Source: Tenebrio molitor (lineage: Eukaryota; Arthropoda; Insecta; Coleoptera; Tenebrionidae). Taken from it: 64,000 nucleotides of DNA. Location: positions 33,666,001 through 33,730,000 of the forward strand of contig NC_091046.1 in the NCBI RefSeq assembly GCF_963966145.1, given 5' to 3'. Made by a program: the position numbers and the translations under genes. Below are positions 33,287 to 45,138 of the stretch, piece after piece (within the stretch, counting starts at the first letter, position 1; every line of letters starts with the position of its first letter). The notes under the pieces are model-generated. The model made no database searches and was not told where the DNA came from. It was given only the letters and a program-made list of their open reading frames with translations.

Positions 33287-33945
33287 TAAATTTAGTAAAT
33301 ATAACCTTACATTTTTGTGAAAAATGTCTATTACCAACCCACGCGAAAGTCCCTAGTCTAATATGAAAACTTGAGCAGCCGAAATCTCAGGAATTAGTAA
33401 AGGAAAGTAGATAAATAGATAAAATAATATATTATAGTATTTTTGATCCTTAAATTTTTTGTAAAAACAGCGACATCTCCTTGGCAATGTTAAGAAAAGT
33501 GACTCCAATTTTCGTAGCCACTTTGTAGTGAAAAGTAGTGAAAACCACTTTTAGAATTTTTTTATTATTTTAGGAAATTAAATAACAATAAATGTCTGTT
33601 AGGACTGTAACCCCTGTTATGTTTTGTTGCGTTGCGTTGTTATGAATTACGATAGAAACGTTTGGTGCCGGACGTCTTAACTTCCATTTTGTTTATACAA
33701 ATTTTACATCTTCTATCTACTACCTACTTCTACAAAATTAAGGGTGGAGGGTGAGCACCCGTCCCTTCATGAGTAGGTACAGTTGGATGCAACAGAAATT
33801 TAACAGTGTCAAAATGCCTCGCCAGTGTTTTGATTTAAATTAAACATCAGTTCACCGAAGTAATATTTCAAAAACATAACCTACCAATGAAAAATAGTTA
33901 CAATCACAACAATTTATGTTGTTATCAATGCATGAACTTAACATA

Positions 33946-34424
33946 CAGGGTGTCCCAAAAATGGCGTACTAACGGTGCACTACGGTGTAGAAGAGACTAC
34001 CGCAAACGTCAGAAAAATGTTAAAAAAATTCTATTGGACTTATTTGCTGATTTGGCGGTTTTTGAAAGTGGCTCTTAACAGATAAATTATTTCAAAATAT
34101 ATGTATTAAATTGTCATGACAGCTACCTCTAATCGTAAATATTATCATAAAGTACAAGATTACTCACTACCAATATCTAATCCTGCATAATAGAGAATTT
34201 AGAAGCTTTGGAAATCGAAAAAAATATTTTAAATCCACTACGGTAACATTGCATGGTGATGTTGTACGAGTACATCTTTGTTTACATTGTATTACCGTTA
34301 ATAATAATAATAATAAAAATTGATTTTTTTTGTCTGAAATTTTATTTCCATATTTTTTTCGTGTACATTTAAACATCCTCGATACGGTAGTAAGTAGTTA
34401 GTACGCCATTTTTGGGACACCCTG
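33946..34424. mobile_element. 479-bp MITE with CAGGGTGTCCCAAAAATGGC ends, intact copy
   Basis: Inverted ends CAGGGTGTCCCAAAAATGGC then GTACTAAC, with TA duplications (33944-33945, 34425-34426). Contains an ATA/AAT microsatellite near 34302. A second copy at 55520-56326 is interrupted by another MITE; this one serves as its empty-site reference. Confidence 0.88.
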
Positions 34425-34749
34425 TATTGTTTAAATACACTAAATCAGTAATTCATGCACTTTATAATTTATATTTTAGAAACATGTTTGTATTTAATCG
34501 TATGTTAGTGTATGTTATTATGAATACAAACAACTCTGTTGTTTCACTGAAAATAATAAAACATGTTTTGTTTAACAATTAAAAAGGATTGAAATTTGCA
34601 CCCCTTAAAGAATTTGACGCTTCAATTATCCAGGGTTATGTTTTAGTTAGTAGCAGCGGTTTATATTACAATTATCAATATTTAGCAAGTATCGTTTCAA
34701 TTGCATATTTTTGGTCCGACATTAATTACATTAAAAACGTATTTCGTTA

Positions 34750-35145
34750 TATGTACGTAAAGTCCATTCAAAAATCAAAAAACCACCACCTGTTTCTTTA
34801 GGTTGGTAAAATTTAAAAAACCCTAGGTAGATATTATTTCATACTATGTTGGTAACTATAAATTATGACATTTATTTGATTCAAAATTAAATTCAATTGC
34901 TTTGAATTTCGTTCAGATTGTTTTATTAGCAGCACGTTTCATTTATTTATTGATTCTTATTATTTTTACTTAAACATTGCCCAGAAAAACAAGACATTTA
35001 ATAAACATTTAACCTCAAAATTACAAGTCTCACCAAATTTTACACTAGACAGCGTTGCCGATAGTAATTGTCGAGGAAAATGCGACGTTGGTGGTTTTTT
35101 GATTTTTGAATGGACTTTAGTTACATATGTACGTATATGTATTTT
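34750..35145. mobile_element. Inverted-repeat element of about 395 bp
   Basis: ATATGTACGTAAAGTCCATT with CAAAAATCAAAAAACCACCA near 34750-34792 pairs with TGGTGGTTTTTTGATTTTTG then AATGGACTTTAGTTACATAT near 35089-35130. Unique interior. Confidence 0.65.
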
Positions 35146-35176
35146 ATTGAATACTATAATAAAACTGACGAATCAG

Positions 35177-35712
35177 TAATAGTTATTTGTGTATCAAGGC
35201 CAAAAAGTCCGAGTCTTAGTTTTCAGGCCGAGGCGGGCAGCCTGCACGAACTACAAAGCAAAAGACATCATTGGAAAAATTACAAATTTATCTTGTATCT
35301 ACCTTTTTCAAATAGATAAATTTATTAATACATATTAACAATTTTTTTATAGTATTTGTTATCACTTATCAGCTTCTCAACAAAACTAGAAATTTACTAT
35401 TTGCAATACAATTACTTATTTACATAGACGATTATCGGTTTTGTCGGTTTCGTTGACGTTGCTAACTTACTAAATACACCAACAGATGGTGCCACGGTCA
35501 GCGTCCGAAAAAGTGCGTCCGAAAAAGAGTTATTTTTCGTCCGCTTGTGAGTACGTTAAATTATCGTTTTCATTAAGGGTGCCTGAAATAGTTATTTGTG
35601 TATCAAGGGCCAAAAAGTACATCTTTGTCGTCCGAGTATGGGTTTTGAAAACAGGCGAGGACAAAAAGCTCCTTTTGGCCAAGATGCACACAACGTTTTT
35701 CGTGTTCATTTA
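35177..35712 (+). repeat. Dispersed repeat with two hairpin units
   Basis: A truncated unit at 35177 (AATAGTTATTTGTGTATCAA, left arm only) is followed by sequence shared with 3330-3480. 35430-35555 matches 4500-4609. A complete unit lies at 35587-35710, with left TAGTTATTTGTGTATCAAGG and right arm TTTTGGCCAAGATGCACACA. Loop words CCGAGTATGG and GGCGAGGAC. Confidence 0.7.
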
Positions 35713-35842
35713 GGCAAAAATTTTGAAAAACATGAATCAATTGTAAATTTTGAGTTTTGAGGTTATCTTTGACAGATGTCAAGTTATGTCAGGTCAGGTC
35801 AGGTCATATAAACTGAAAAATTTATAAATTTAGTTATGTATA

Positions 35843-36942
35843 CAGGCTGTTTGATAAAAAACGCCTCAACCCATAACTTTTTTATTTATTATCCGATTTC
35901 AATGAACAAAAAAAACGAAGATATGGTTTTTCATGCGCTACGAAGCAGCCATAAAATATTTTTTTTGGCATTATTTTCAGTAGCTTACGATAGTCAACTT
36001 TTTTTTTTAATGGACACATGTAGTTTTTAGGCTCACTCTGATAAAGTTTTTTTTTCTGAATCTAACGATGTATTAAAAATTATCGTTTGGTCCATAGCTG
36101 ACTGAAAAAAAAATAAAACAATTTTTAATTGTGGTTCAGTTTAGTATGAAATTTTCAAGTGTGCCGTGAAAAACAATTGGAATACAAATAGCAAGAAATG
36201 TCAAGTGTGAGTTTGAAAATTTTCAGGTGCAATCTTGAAGATTTTTATTATTATTTTCTTGGAAAACATAAATAATAATAATTTTTTTTTAAGGCAGAAT
36301 ATAGCCTAAGGGAGTCCGTTTCGGCTCAGGGACACGAGGATCGCGGGTTCGATTCCGACCCAGGGCGAAATTTAAAACAATTTAAAAAAAAGGCCATATT
36401 CTGTCTCGTGATTCGGAAGTCACGTTGAGCCATTGGTCCCGGTCTATTGAGTTGGTCATCATGCCCCTCATAGATTTGTAAACCAGTCCTAGACTGTGTA
36501 ACAAATTTTATAATTATTATTTTTTCTATTAACTTTTTGTTTTTGACTAATTACGATTTTTATTACACTCGAACATAAAATACATAATAGTGAAATGACT
36601 GCTATCCTGCATGACTGACAATGTTATTTTATACTTAAAATAAAAAAAGTTTAAAAAAGCAGATGAAAACTTCTAAGCTGACGTTTAGATGATAATGATA
36701 ACTTTCAATACATCATTAGATCCAGAAACAAAACCTTACCAGACCAAGCCTAAAAAACTGCATGTGTCCAGTTTAAAAAAAAGTTGACTATCGTTAGCTA
36801 TTGAAGATAACGCCAAAAAAAAAAACCATTTTATGGCTGTTTTGTAGCGCTTGAAAAACCATATCTTTGATTTTTTTGTTCATTGAAATCGGGTAATAAA
36901 TAACAAAGTTATGGGTTGAGGCGTTTTTCATCAAACAGCCTG
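35843..36942. mobile_element. Foldback element of 1.1 kb with about 250-bp arms
   Basis: Left CAGGCTGTTTGATAAAAAAC then GCCTCAACCCATAACTTT; right AAGTTATGGGTTGAGGCGTT then TCATCAAACAGCCTG. The match runs inward through CATATCTTTGATTT-type sequence to about 36090/36690. TA on both ends. The central third carries a SINE. Confidence 0.82.
36290..36512 (+). mobile_element. tRNA-derived SINE
   Basis: The head has an A-box-like ATAGCCTAAGGGAGTCC and, about 45 bases on, a good B box (GGGTTCGATTCCGACC). The tail has ATTCGGAAGTCACGTTGAGC then CATTGGTCCCGG, a block I know from widespread insect SINEs. It ends in an AT-rich run. It is not a functional tRNA: no acceptor-stem pairing. It sits inside the foldback element 35843-36942. 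Confidence 0.82.
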
Positions 36943-37479
36943 TATACCACTTTTCATGTTATGTATCTCGGGAAACGAACGCGAAAAAGAATATTTTACT
37001 TTTTTAGTGGGTAACATCAATTACACAATTTTTACCACTTTTTAAGGTGAACCGGACAGAAATAAATATGTAAAATAAGGCAAACTTCATTTTTTTGAAT
37101 TTAATTTGCAGTTTTACATCAATTCTATACATACTGATAAAATTACTGGAGAAATACAGAAATACCATGATTTTAATAAACCAGAAATGTTCTGATTTGA
37201 ACTTTGATTTTTGTAAAAATATAAAAAATGTTTTGATCTTGTTTAAATCGCTTAATAGCACAGAAGTTTATGGGAATAATGTCAAAACCAGCAGTAACAT
37301 GTGCAAATAAACTGTTTAAATACGGATGAGCTTGAGATATTTTAATTGCTGAGTGAAACGCAAGATTAATTAATCAAATCAAATATGTATCGAACGAAAT
37401 ATCCTGGGTAGTTATATCTTGTAAAATAAGTTTCTTAGTTACTTTATTGAATGATAAATTACCAGAAGGGTTTTTCGTA

Positions 37480-38400
37480 TCCCACCTCCACCCGGCGGCA
37501 CGGCAATTTTGCCGGAGTACATACACTATTACGGATATTACTATCAAGTAATAGTGCAGTGCTTATCAACATAATTACCGGCGACTCGCCTCCGCATTTT
37601 GACTTTGTTGTGTATTATGTTCTGTGTCAATGTTAAGGAACTTCCTCACGATGTGACATGAGTATAATAATATACCTTTTTGAATTTCAACTACCAATGT
37701 GTTATCTAAATCCAGAATTTTTAAATTTTTAAAAAGAGATTGCGGTACTATTCCCGTTGCTGAAATTACCTACAAGTGGTAAAATCTCATAGCAACGGAG
37801 AGCTCTAAATATTTATTAATTTTTGTGTTATATGTCTGTGTTATATTATGTAAATTTGGAACAGCTATATCTAAAAGATATGCTTGCTTTTGTTGTTTAT
37901 TTAAAATTATAATGTCTGGTCTGTTATGCTTAATATGAATGTCAGTTAAAATTGTTCTATCAAAATATAACTTGTAACTGTCATTTTCCAAACAACTTTC
38001 TGGTGTATAACTATAATGTGGTTGTGTATTCTTTAATAAATTGAATTTAACAGCTAAATTCATGTGTATAATTTTAGCGAATATATCGTGACGTTTTTTA
38101 TATTCGCTTTGAGCCAAAACGGTGCAAGAAGAAATGATGTGTTCAATTGTTTCCCCTTCAGTTCCGCAAATCCTACATTTATCAATTATCGATTGTAAAC
38201 CGCATATGTGTTTTTTATAATTTCTTGTATTTATAACACGATCTTGTATTGCAAATATAAAACCCTCCGTCTCAGGGTGAATATTTGATTTCTTAAGCCA
38301 TGCATGAGAGGCCTGAATATTAACTTCTGGTTGTTCCAGTTCTTTAAAGTATCTCCCATGTAAAGACTCCAGAAGGGTTATTATTAATAAAAATGAAATA
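37480..38400 (-). mobile_element. Non-LTR retrotransposon 3' end with endonuclease-like C-terminus
   Basis: From about 38372 to 37770 the minus strand is open for about 200 codons: ASHAWLKKSNIHPETEGFIF, INTRNYKKHICGLQSIIDKC, a zinc-finger-like RICGTEGETIEHIISSC (CX2CX8HX4C), then KRHDIFAKIIHMNLAVKFNL and NRPDIIILNKQQKQAYLLDI. The PD...(D)-x-K-like pattern matches the restriction-like endonuclease tail of R2/R4/NeSL-type elements. No reverse transcriptase is present, so it is 5'-truncated. The likely 3' UTR (37500-37769) shares sequence with 24404-24540 and 45882-45950. Confidence 0.8.
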
Positions 38401-38549
38401 ATGGAATTCGTCCTAATCTTAGGTATTTGTATTTTTAAAGAAACATTCTAGTCTAATGGTAAGATAGGATAGTATTTTATTCTTTTTGAAGATTTTCTTA
38501 ACCTTTTGTACAATATTATACAATATTATTAATATTTATGAAGTAGGTA

Positions 38550-38758
38550 CAGTCGGTGGACAAATAAAACTGGGACAAAAATGACAATCACATAAGTCAA
38601 AATGTACAAATTTGCATCGTTTAATTACGGCTTTATCACAAATAGGTTAACTTTGGTATGACATATTATATAGACACTGACAAATATATTGACAATTGAA
38701 TGGTCTGATTTACACAGATTAAATTTTAAGTGTCCCAGTTTTATTTGTCCACCGACCG
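38550..38758. mobile_element. 209-bp MITE with CAGTCGGTGGACAAATAAAA ends
   Basis: Left CAGTCGGTGGACAAATAAAA then CTGGGACA; right reverse complement ending CCACCGACCG. TA duplications. Ends resemble those of 28943-29288 and 44567-44922. Confidence 0.82.
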
Positions 38759-38761
38759 TAC

Positions 38762-39836
38762 ATAATATTTTTCTTTTACAATTACAATACAATTTACAAT
38801 ACAAAAATTTCCGATAATAACGCGGAATCGGGAAAATTCCCCCGAATGCTTGCAGCCTTGAATGGCATAATATCCAATTTTTTTCAAACAAATAGAACTA
38901 CAATTAATCTTGTTATAAGCAATTGGGTGCATCCGCGAAAAAAATATTTTAGCAGTTCTTAATCAGTGTTTGACGTTTATTAACTGAGTTAGCAAAGATA
39001 CGAAAAATCTGACACTGTCAAAATCATAGCCGCCCCTTATCTAAGTAATAAAAAAAATATTTTTTATTTTTATTTATCTAAGTAATTATTGATCGCACCG
39101 TACCATTATTTATTTTTCAATATTGTACCGCCACTGTTTTTAAAACGATGTTGAAAACATTATATTTTCACTGTTATAATTTCAAGAAAATTGAATTTAA
39201 AGAATTCGAGGAGTCGATTGTGAATGCACTATACGGATAACGAATCACGGATCAGCTGTTTAAATCTGCTTTTACACAAGTGGTGCGTTCTCAATCGACT
39301 CTACAACGCCAATTTCGACGCCAAAAAAAAAACATCCTTTACAACGTATTTCATATAATTCGATTTTCATGAGTAACTAGGTGTAATAAATCACGTTTTG
39401 ACAAAAAATATTTCGGACATCCCTGATTTTTTTTAAATTTCCCCCTTTTCACACATTTGTGGAAAAGTTCTCCAGCGATTGTGTTAGTGAGGGGTGTCTA
39501 AAACCACAATTTATAATTTTTAATTAATCTAGTTCTCATTGTGAAATGTAGTATTTTGAAATAATGTACCTTTTTACGAGGGGGCTGAGTACGGAAAATG
39601 AGCAAGTCGAAGAATTTTTGTAGTAGACAGTGGCAGCGGTTACTGCAATTACATTGACAGGAGTTAATGAGGTATTAGTTTCATTTTATATAAAAAAAAT
39701 CTTCAGATTTCATGTACACATGATCACATTGAAGTTTTTTGATATTTGACACAGTTTAAAAAGGTTTAAGGACATTTAACCTGGTGCAAATATAGCGTTT
39801 GTAACAAAAAACCATAATTGTCTGTTAAGTATAATA
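38762..39836. other. Unannotated stretch
   Basis: No gene or complete element recognised. Near 39083-39103, ATTGATCGCACCGTACCATT is the reverse complement of the outer arm of the hairpin at 49856-49980, so an end fragment of that repeat is present. Confidence 0.45.
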
Positions 39837-40509
39837 TCGGGTGTGTCAAAAAGGACGGACAGGCATTTTAGTAGTATAGCATTTTGTACCCAAAACTGTT
39901 CTGCAGCTTTTAATTTAAGAAAATTTCAGAAAGTGAAAATGAAAAAGGCAGCAACGCAATAGGTAATTAAAAACCATCGTATGTAGTTGTCATGGTTACA
40001 TTTTTTTTCTCTCAGCCGTTGGTCAAAACGCCTAATAACATTTACACTGGGATGCCTTCCGTTAGGAAAACACATTTTCTGCGACACCAAGAGCTAAATA
40101 CACATTAAAACATTCATCTGCGGTAAAACTCATTTTGAAAACAATTTCAAAACTGTCACAACTTCATTTCATTTATTTTATACTCTATTTTTTACCTTGG
40201 TGAGTGGTCTTTAGGAAATTTTCAGCCGTCAAGTTGAATTTAGGGATTTTTGAAAGTTCCCATGGAAAAGTGCGTCGGTAGTTGTTAAAAAATATTCAGT
40301 ATTACAATAACGTACTTACAGAGGCGCCGCAAAGTCTTTCTATTAATTAAATTTATTGCACATCATGATTCACATGCACCGAGACATAACCTCAAATGTG
40401 TTTAGTTGTAACTTCCAAAAGCTCTTGCGCGTTAACGAAAGGCCAAAATCAAAAAAAAAAAATTCTTCATGTCCCCTTCTTTGGTGTCCGTCCTTTTTGA
40501 CACACCCGA
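39837..40509. mobile_element. 673-bp element with TCGGGTGTGTCAAAAAGGAC ends
   Basis: Inverted ends TCGGGTGTGTCAAAAAGGAC then GGACA, with TA on both sides. No transposase recognised. The ACACACCCGGTA end near 45760 is related. Confidence 0.8.
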
Positions 40510-41177
40510 TATAGGTCTAGGTACCTGAATATTCTGAATTCAGAGCATGGTAGGGAAGAACCCAGTGGAGCTCGAAAAATACTTAGAAAAAAAAAATTAA
40601 TAAAAATGTAAAAAGATATAAGCACTTTAATTTTGTTCAATACATAGCAGCCTTCATATCCACAGTGACAAAATACTATTCTAGCTACGTTGCCGTTTCA
40701 TTTTTAAGAAAAATTACAGAAAATTAAGATTTTTTTACTCCAAAGTAAAACTATTCTCCAAAAAAGTGTTTTTCTCCCTACCGGTTAGAAATGTAGGCTG
40801 TGGATACCTCATTTGAGGTGAGAAAATTCAACTTTCTCGCTAAGGTAAGAAAGTTAATCATGAAATGTTTATGGTAAAACTGTACCAAAATACAAATGTC
40901 AAAAGTGTCAAAAGTGAAATAAGTTATTGATAAATGAAAGCCAATTCAATGAAGTAAGTTGGTAGGTCAATCATATAATCTGGAAAATAAACAGATAAGC
41001 TAGGTAGGTAGATTACTTTACCTTGTTTATATCAAATTTTCGAACAAACCTCAAATCTTCAAATGCGATGACAAGTTAATTAAACAAATAACGCAGCCTA
41101 CTATTCAATTCTCAAAATTTTCGTTTTAATCACGAATATAACCATCTTTTTTGACTTTTTTCAACAAAGTTGTGCCG

Positions 41178-41334
41178 GTAGGGAAAAAAATTGTATTCAA
41201 ACCTTGTTAAGAAAGTGTCCTTGCAGACCTTAGGCACTTACAAACCTCGTCTACGACTCGGTTTATAATCTTTGCCTGCGGTCTGCAAGAAACCACTTTC
41301 TTACCTTGGTTTGAAATATACTATTTTTCACTAC
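41178..41334 (-). repeat. Hairpin unit with AATAGTATATTTCAAACCAA lip
   Basis: On the minus strand AATAGTATATTTCAAACCAA, then GGTAAGAAAGTG and TTGCAGACCGCAGGCA, pair with the opposite arm ending TTTGAATACAATTTTTTTCC. The loop reads ACCGAGTCGTAGACGAGGTT. Confidence 0.8.
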
Positions 41335-41564
41335 TAGTCCCAGAAGGCGTCATTATTTACTCCTAAACCGAACCCAGAAGTAGAATTTCTCTCCTACTGG
41401 TTAATAATAATAACAACCGTCACCCAGCAATGAAAGATTGTCGCTTATTTCATTGGTAGACGATTTTCATAGCAACCGTTTAGAAATGACAACTCGGATC
41501 CGTCTCATCCGACAAAATAATTTTATTAATAATTATTATCAAAAAGGGTTTTAACGTATCTAGT

Positions 41565-41697
41565 AGTGGAAAAAATTGTATATAAACCACGGTCGGTAGA
41601 GAAGTCCCTTATAGCCTTCGCGCGCCGAGGGATGTAATCTTGGCGCTCTGGCTATAATCGTGAACTTCTCCACCTTGGTGTATAATATACTATTACG
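41565..41697 (-). repeat. Hairpin unit with AATAGTATATTATACACCAA lip
   Basis: Minus strand AATAGTATATTATACACCAA then GGTGGAGAAGT and ATTATAGCC pair with GGCTATAAGGGACTTCTCTA then CCGTGGTTTATATACAATTT. GC-rich loop with CTCGGCGCGCGAAGG. The lip begins exactly at the point where the homologous copy at 4.06 kb is uninterrupted. Confidence 0.8.
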
Positions 41698-42414
41698 TTA
41701 TTATTTTCCACCATAAATAACAATAAACACTGAACTTTTCAGCCTGTATTTGAAGAAAACGTACTTCAAAGAGTGCACCTTCAGACCAATGTATCTTTGT
41801 GGGAGGGAGTCCCGATTTTCTTTTTTTTTATTTCCATATTTGGACTACTGAAGTGATCCCCTACAACGCTCTGAATTCGGAATTCGCGAATTTTGAGACA
41901 CCTGTAGTTTAGGAAAAAATGTTATCTAATTTTATATATTTATTTTATCTTACAACCGAAGAGTTTTCGTCTAAATTTACGATTTTTTTTAAATTTTATT
42001 ATATTGAAATTCCACTATCACTGTTTTCATCTTTAAAAATCGATATCTCGGGAATCATCAGACTAAAGGTCGTACATCGACATGAGTAGATCAAAATTTA
42101 AGAATTTATCCAAAACTGAAAAAAAAAGGCGATAACGTCATTGTGCGGAAGCCAAAAGAGGAAGAAAAATTACAATTATGTATTGGGAAAAAAATTAACC
42201 TGTCCATGTTCTTTTCGAAAAGCTCAACAGGAAAGAACATATTTCTGTTATTCCGCACTTATGGTGTCCAATGTTATGTATGCTACTTATAAAATGTATT
42301 ATGTATTAATTAATTGTTATTGTATTTAAAAATAGAACCATGACAGTGTAGAACAGAAAAAGTATAACAAAATGCATGTCTGCTTTTTATAAATCTTACA
42401 ATTAAATACATATT

Positions 42415-42562
42415 TGGTGCGATTTTGTTTTAAAATTTTCCAATATTGCTACATAACAAGGTTGTAGTTGCTATGATATGAAGCTGTTGATTGGTTGGAT
42501 CTATGCAAAAGCAATGTTGTTCAATAACAATATTGCTAAATTTTGAAACAGAATCGCACTAA
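42415..42562. mobile_element. 148-bp MITE with TTGGTGCGATTTTGTTTTAA end
   Basis: Left GGTGCGATTTTGTTTTAAAA then TTTTCCAATATTG; right CAATATTGCTAAATTTTGAA then ACAGAATCGCAC. Nearly palindromic throughout. Confidence 0.72.
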
Positions 42563-43511
42563 TTATCTATTCACTTTGATTGTGACCACAACGAAAAACA
42601 TAGTAGGCGATGTTTAGCTGTGTGCTGCATACATTTTACACTAAATATTTGTGTGGTGTGAACATGATGTGAAAATGTCAGAATTGTCAAAACTTGACCA
42701 TGGTAGTAAAGCAATGATTTTTTTGTATTTATCAATATTAATAACGGAAATCAATATTTGAAGTAGGAGAAACTGAAAACGTCTGTCTGATTCTGTGATC
42801 ACGTCTGTTGAAAAGTGGAGTTATATCCAGGTACAGATTATTTAACGTAAAAACTTCGAAATCACCTCATGCAATTCTCGATATTAATGAATAACGAAGG
42901 AAATGGTAATTTGGCAGTAAGACAAACGCGAAAAATGCCTGATATAAAGGTAATCAGAATTAGCATTGATTAATACAAATATTTTCAGATAAAAACTAAT
43001 CAGACAGAAAGTTCAAAAAAATTATTTACGTGGGATGAAAAGGCAGAAGATATCAAACTACAACACTTACTGGCCAAAATGTACAACAAAAAAGCACAAA
43101 TAGAGTTAACTTTATTGGTGATGTTCGTTTTTGTGAGTTGTTTTCCCGTTGGCTTCAATAAATGTCTCGAAACAAGTCAATATTAACCGTTTGGTCCCAA
43201 CTTTGAGAAGACGACGTGGCATTTTCTTTTTGCATTGTAAAATTTTGTACCAAAACTCAATTTTATAGATATGCGCACAGTGTACGTCGAAAAACGTTTG
43301 CGCAAGTCGTTCTCCGTTCTGTCTTCTGTGAGCGTGACGTTTCTGTCAAAATGGAGCCTCCGAGAGTTGCCAACTGCGACTGGATTTAGTGTTATCTAAA
43401 ATTCCCTATCAATAACCTAGCAACTGAAAAGTTACTACGGAGTGGTCACAATCAAAATGAATAGATTATAGAAAAAAACATAAATCGAGCAACCCATGAC
43501 TATCATGATTA
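42563..43511. other. Unannotated stretch
   Basis: No gene, RNA or complete repeat recognised. Confidence 0.35.
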
Positions 43512-43892
43512 TACTTGGACCAACCAACAGATATAGTAATAAAACCGCCCCCTATTGCCCGCGTATTTTAAATAGCAGCTTCCAATTGGCTTATTCAAAA
43601 CGTGCGCAGATTTTCGAAAGCCTGATGTACATCCACAAAAATTACTTCACGGCATCCGGCATCTCATTCGTTTTAATATCGCTTCGGGAGTTTGACCACG
43701 TGTTTATGTTTGTTTGTTTTCCTTGGCATTTTTCGATTTGTATTACAAAATAGTTGTTTTTTTCAACACTTCTAAGAATGACAAATGGCAAAGAACCTGC
43801 TTCATTGTGAAACAGGCTTCGGCGTATATCGTTCTACGCAACTAGGCCACATTCCTTTTTTTTATTACTATATCTGTTGGTTGGCCCAAGTA
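43512..43892. mobile_element. 381-bp MITE with ACTTGGACCAACCAACAGAT ends
   Basis: Left ACTTGGACCAACCAACAGAT then ATAGTAATAAAA; right TTATTACTATATCTGTTGGT then TGGCCCAAGT. A truncated inverted copy is at 24800-25143. Confidence 0.8.
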
Positions 43893-44566
43893 TAAGTGAA
43901 AACCCAAGCTTAAATATTGTTGTTGTCAAAGAAACATTTCAGTCTGCCAATTGAACCATTATCGTCATGGCTTCTACTTGATTTTTTTTTTTTCGATTGC
44001 ACGGTATTTAGTGGTGCATTACATGGTTATTTTCAACCTACTTCTAGAGAGACAATAAATCAGATACTTAAAAAGAAAATAAGGAAACATGAATTATTGA
44101 AAAGTAACGGAAAATCATCTAGAGTTTTTAAACAGGGTTTATGTTGATATAGCCGACAAAATTTATGCGGGCAGAAACTTTGTCCTAAAATGATATGACA
44201 ATATTATCTTTATACATATATTGGTATCCATATGAAATTATTAAGAAATAAAATTGCACTATATTTTCTTAATATTTTGGTTAGATTTCATGGTATCAAT
44301 CAATCGCAAAAATCAATTAATAATAGAGATATCTTTTTTTTTTAATATACACATCTGTAACCTTTCGATTTGAAATTAAGCAAATAAATATACAAGGTGT
44401 GATTCTATGATAAAAAATAAGTATGTATGTATAAAACTCTTAATTTTACATATGGGGTTAAAAACGCTTAGTTTGCGAGATAATCGACTAAAACGTTTTA
44501 CCAGCAAAAAAAGCAATTGGGTGGAATTTATTGATGAAACGTACAAACATAAAAAGGATCCATGTA

Positions 44567-44922
44567 CAGTCATGTTCAAATAAATCTGGGACAACTGTTG
44601 TAACGTAACAATCAATTTCACTTGTTCATATAAATCTGGGACAACTTTTTAGATTTTAAATGTGACTTTAAGCAGCTAATTAATTAATATTTGATAAAAA
44701 AAATATTTTGGCCAAAATTAACAATTTAGTGGTTGTTACTTTATTATCATTAGGCATTTTGCTATAAAATTGCTTTGAAAAATATAATCACTTGTCAACT
44801 TTGACAAATAAATGAAATCTGCTATTTGTTTTGGCAGCGAAATCCATGGAAATATTGTTTAATGTTCAGCCCACATTACCCTCGAAAAATAAAATTGTCC
44901 CAGATTTATCTGAACATGACTG
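44567..44922. mobile_element. MITE with CAGTCATGTTCAAATAAATC ends
   Basis: Left CAGTCATGTTCAAATAAATC then TGGGACAA; right reverse complement; TA on both sides. The left end carries a second imperfect copy of TTCATATAAATCTGGGACAA about 45 bp inside. Confidence 0.83.
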
Positions 44923-45138
44923 TACAATTTACAAAATTTGTTCAAAAACTGTCCTCGTTAATCAAAATCAGCACGATTCAGTTCCTAGACTTTTTGAAAT
45001 CTAAAAGGGTTTAAGAGCTGTTCTCGAAGAGCTCGCCACACTGTTGAAGCGCTGTTTCCAAGTTCGTGTGCTACAGTTCGACATTTTTCTCTAATGCCAC
45101 AGTACGAACTGTTTTATCACGTCCTGCATCTATCATAT

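Larger units (their letters stand above)
40537..41908. mobile_element. Second copy of the 3.8-kb Tc1/mariner-like element, carrying an insertion
   Basis: 41690-41908 is the reverse complement of 3843-4060, and 40615-40770 is the reverse complement of 4060-4205. The two pieces, adjacent at 4 kb, are separated here by about 920 bp (40770-41690) containing hairpin units. The right terminus GCGAATTTTGAGACACCTGTA matches the left terminus at 3843. Confidence 0.82.

Noticed and set aside
33946..34424. ATA/AAT microsatellite as an independent feature
   Set aside because: It is part of the MITE interior and is present in both copies.
36290..36370. Possible tRNA gene (good B box)
   Set aside because: No acceptor-stem pairing or proper anticodon arm, and it continues into a SINE tail; called as a SINE.
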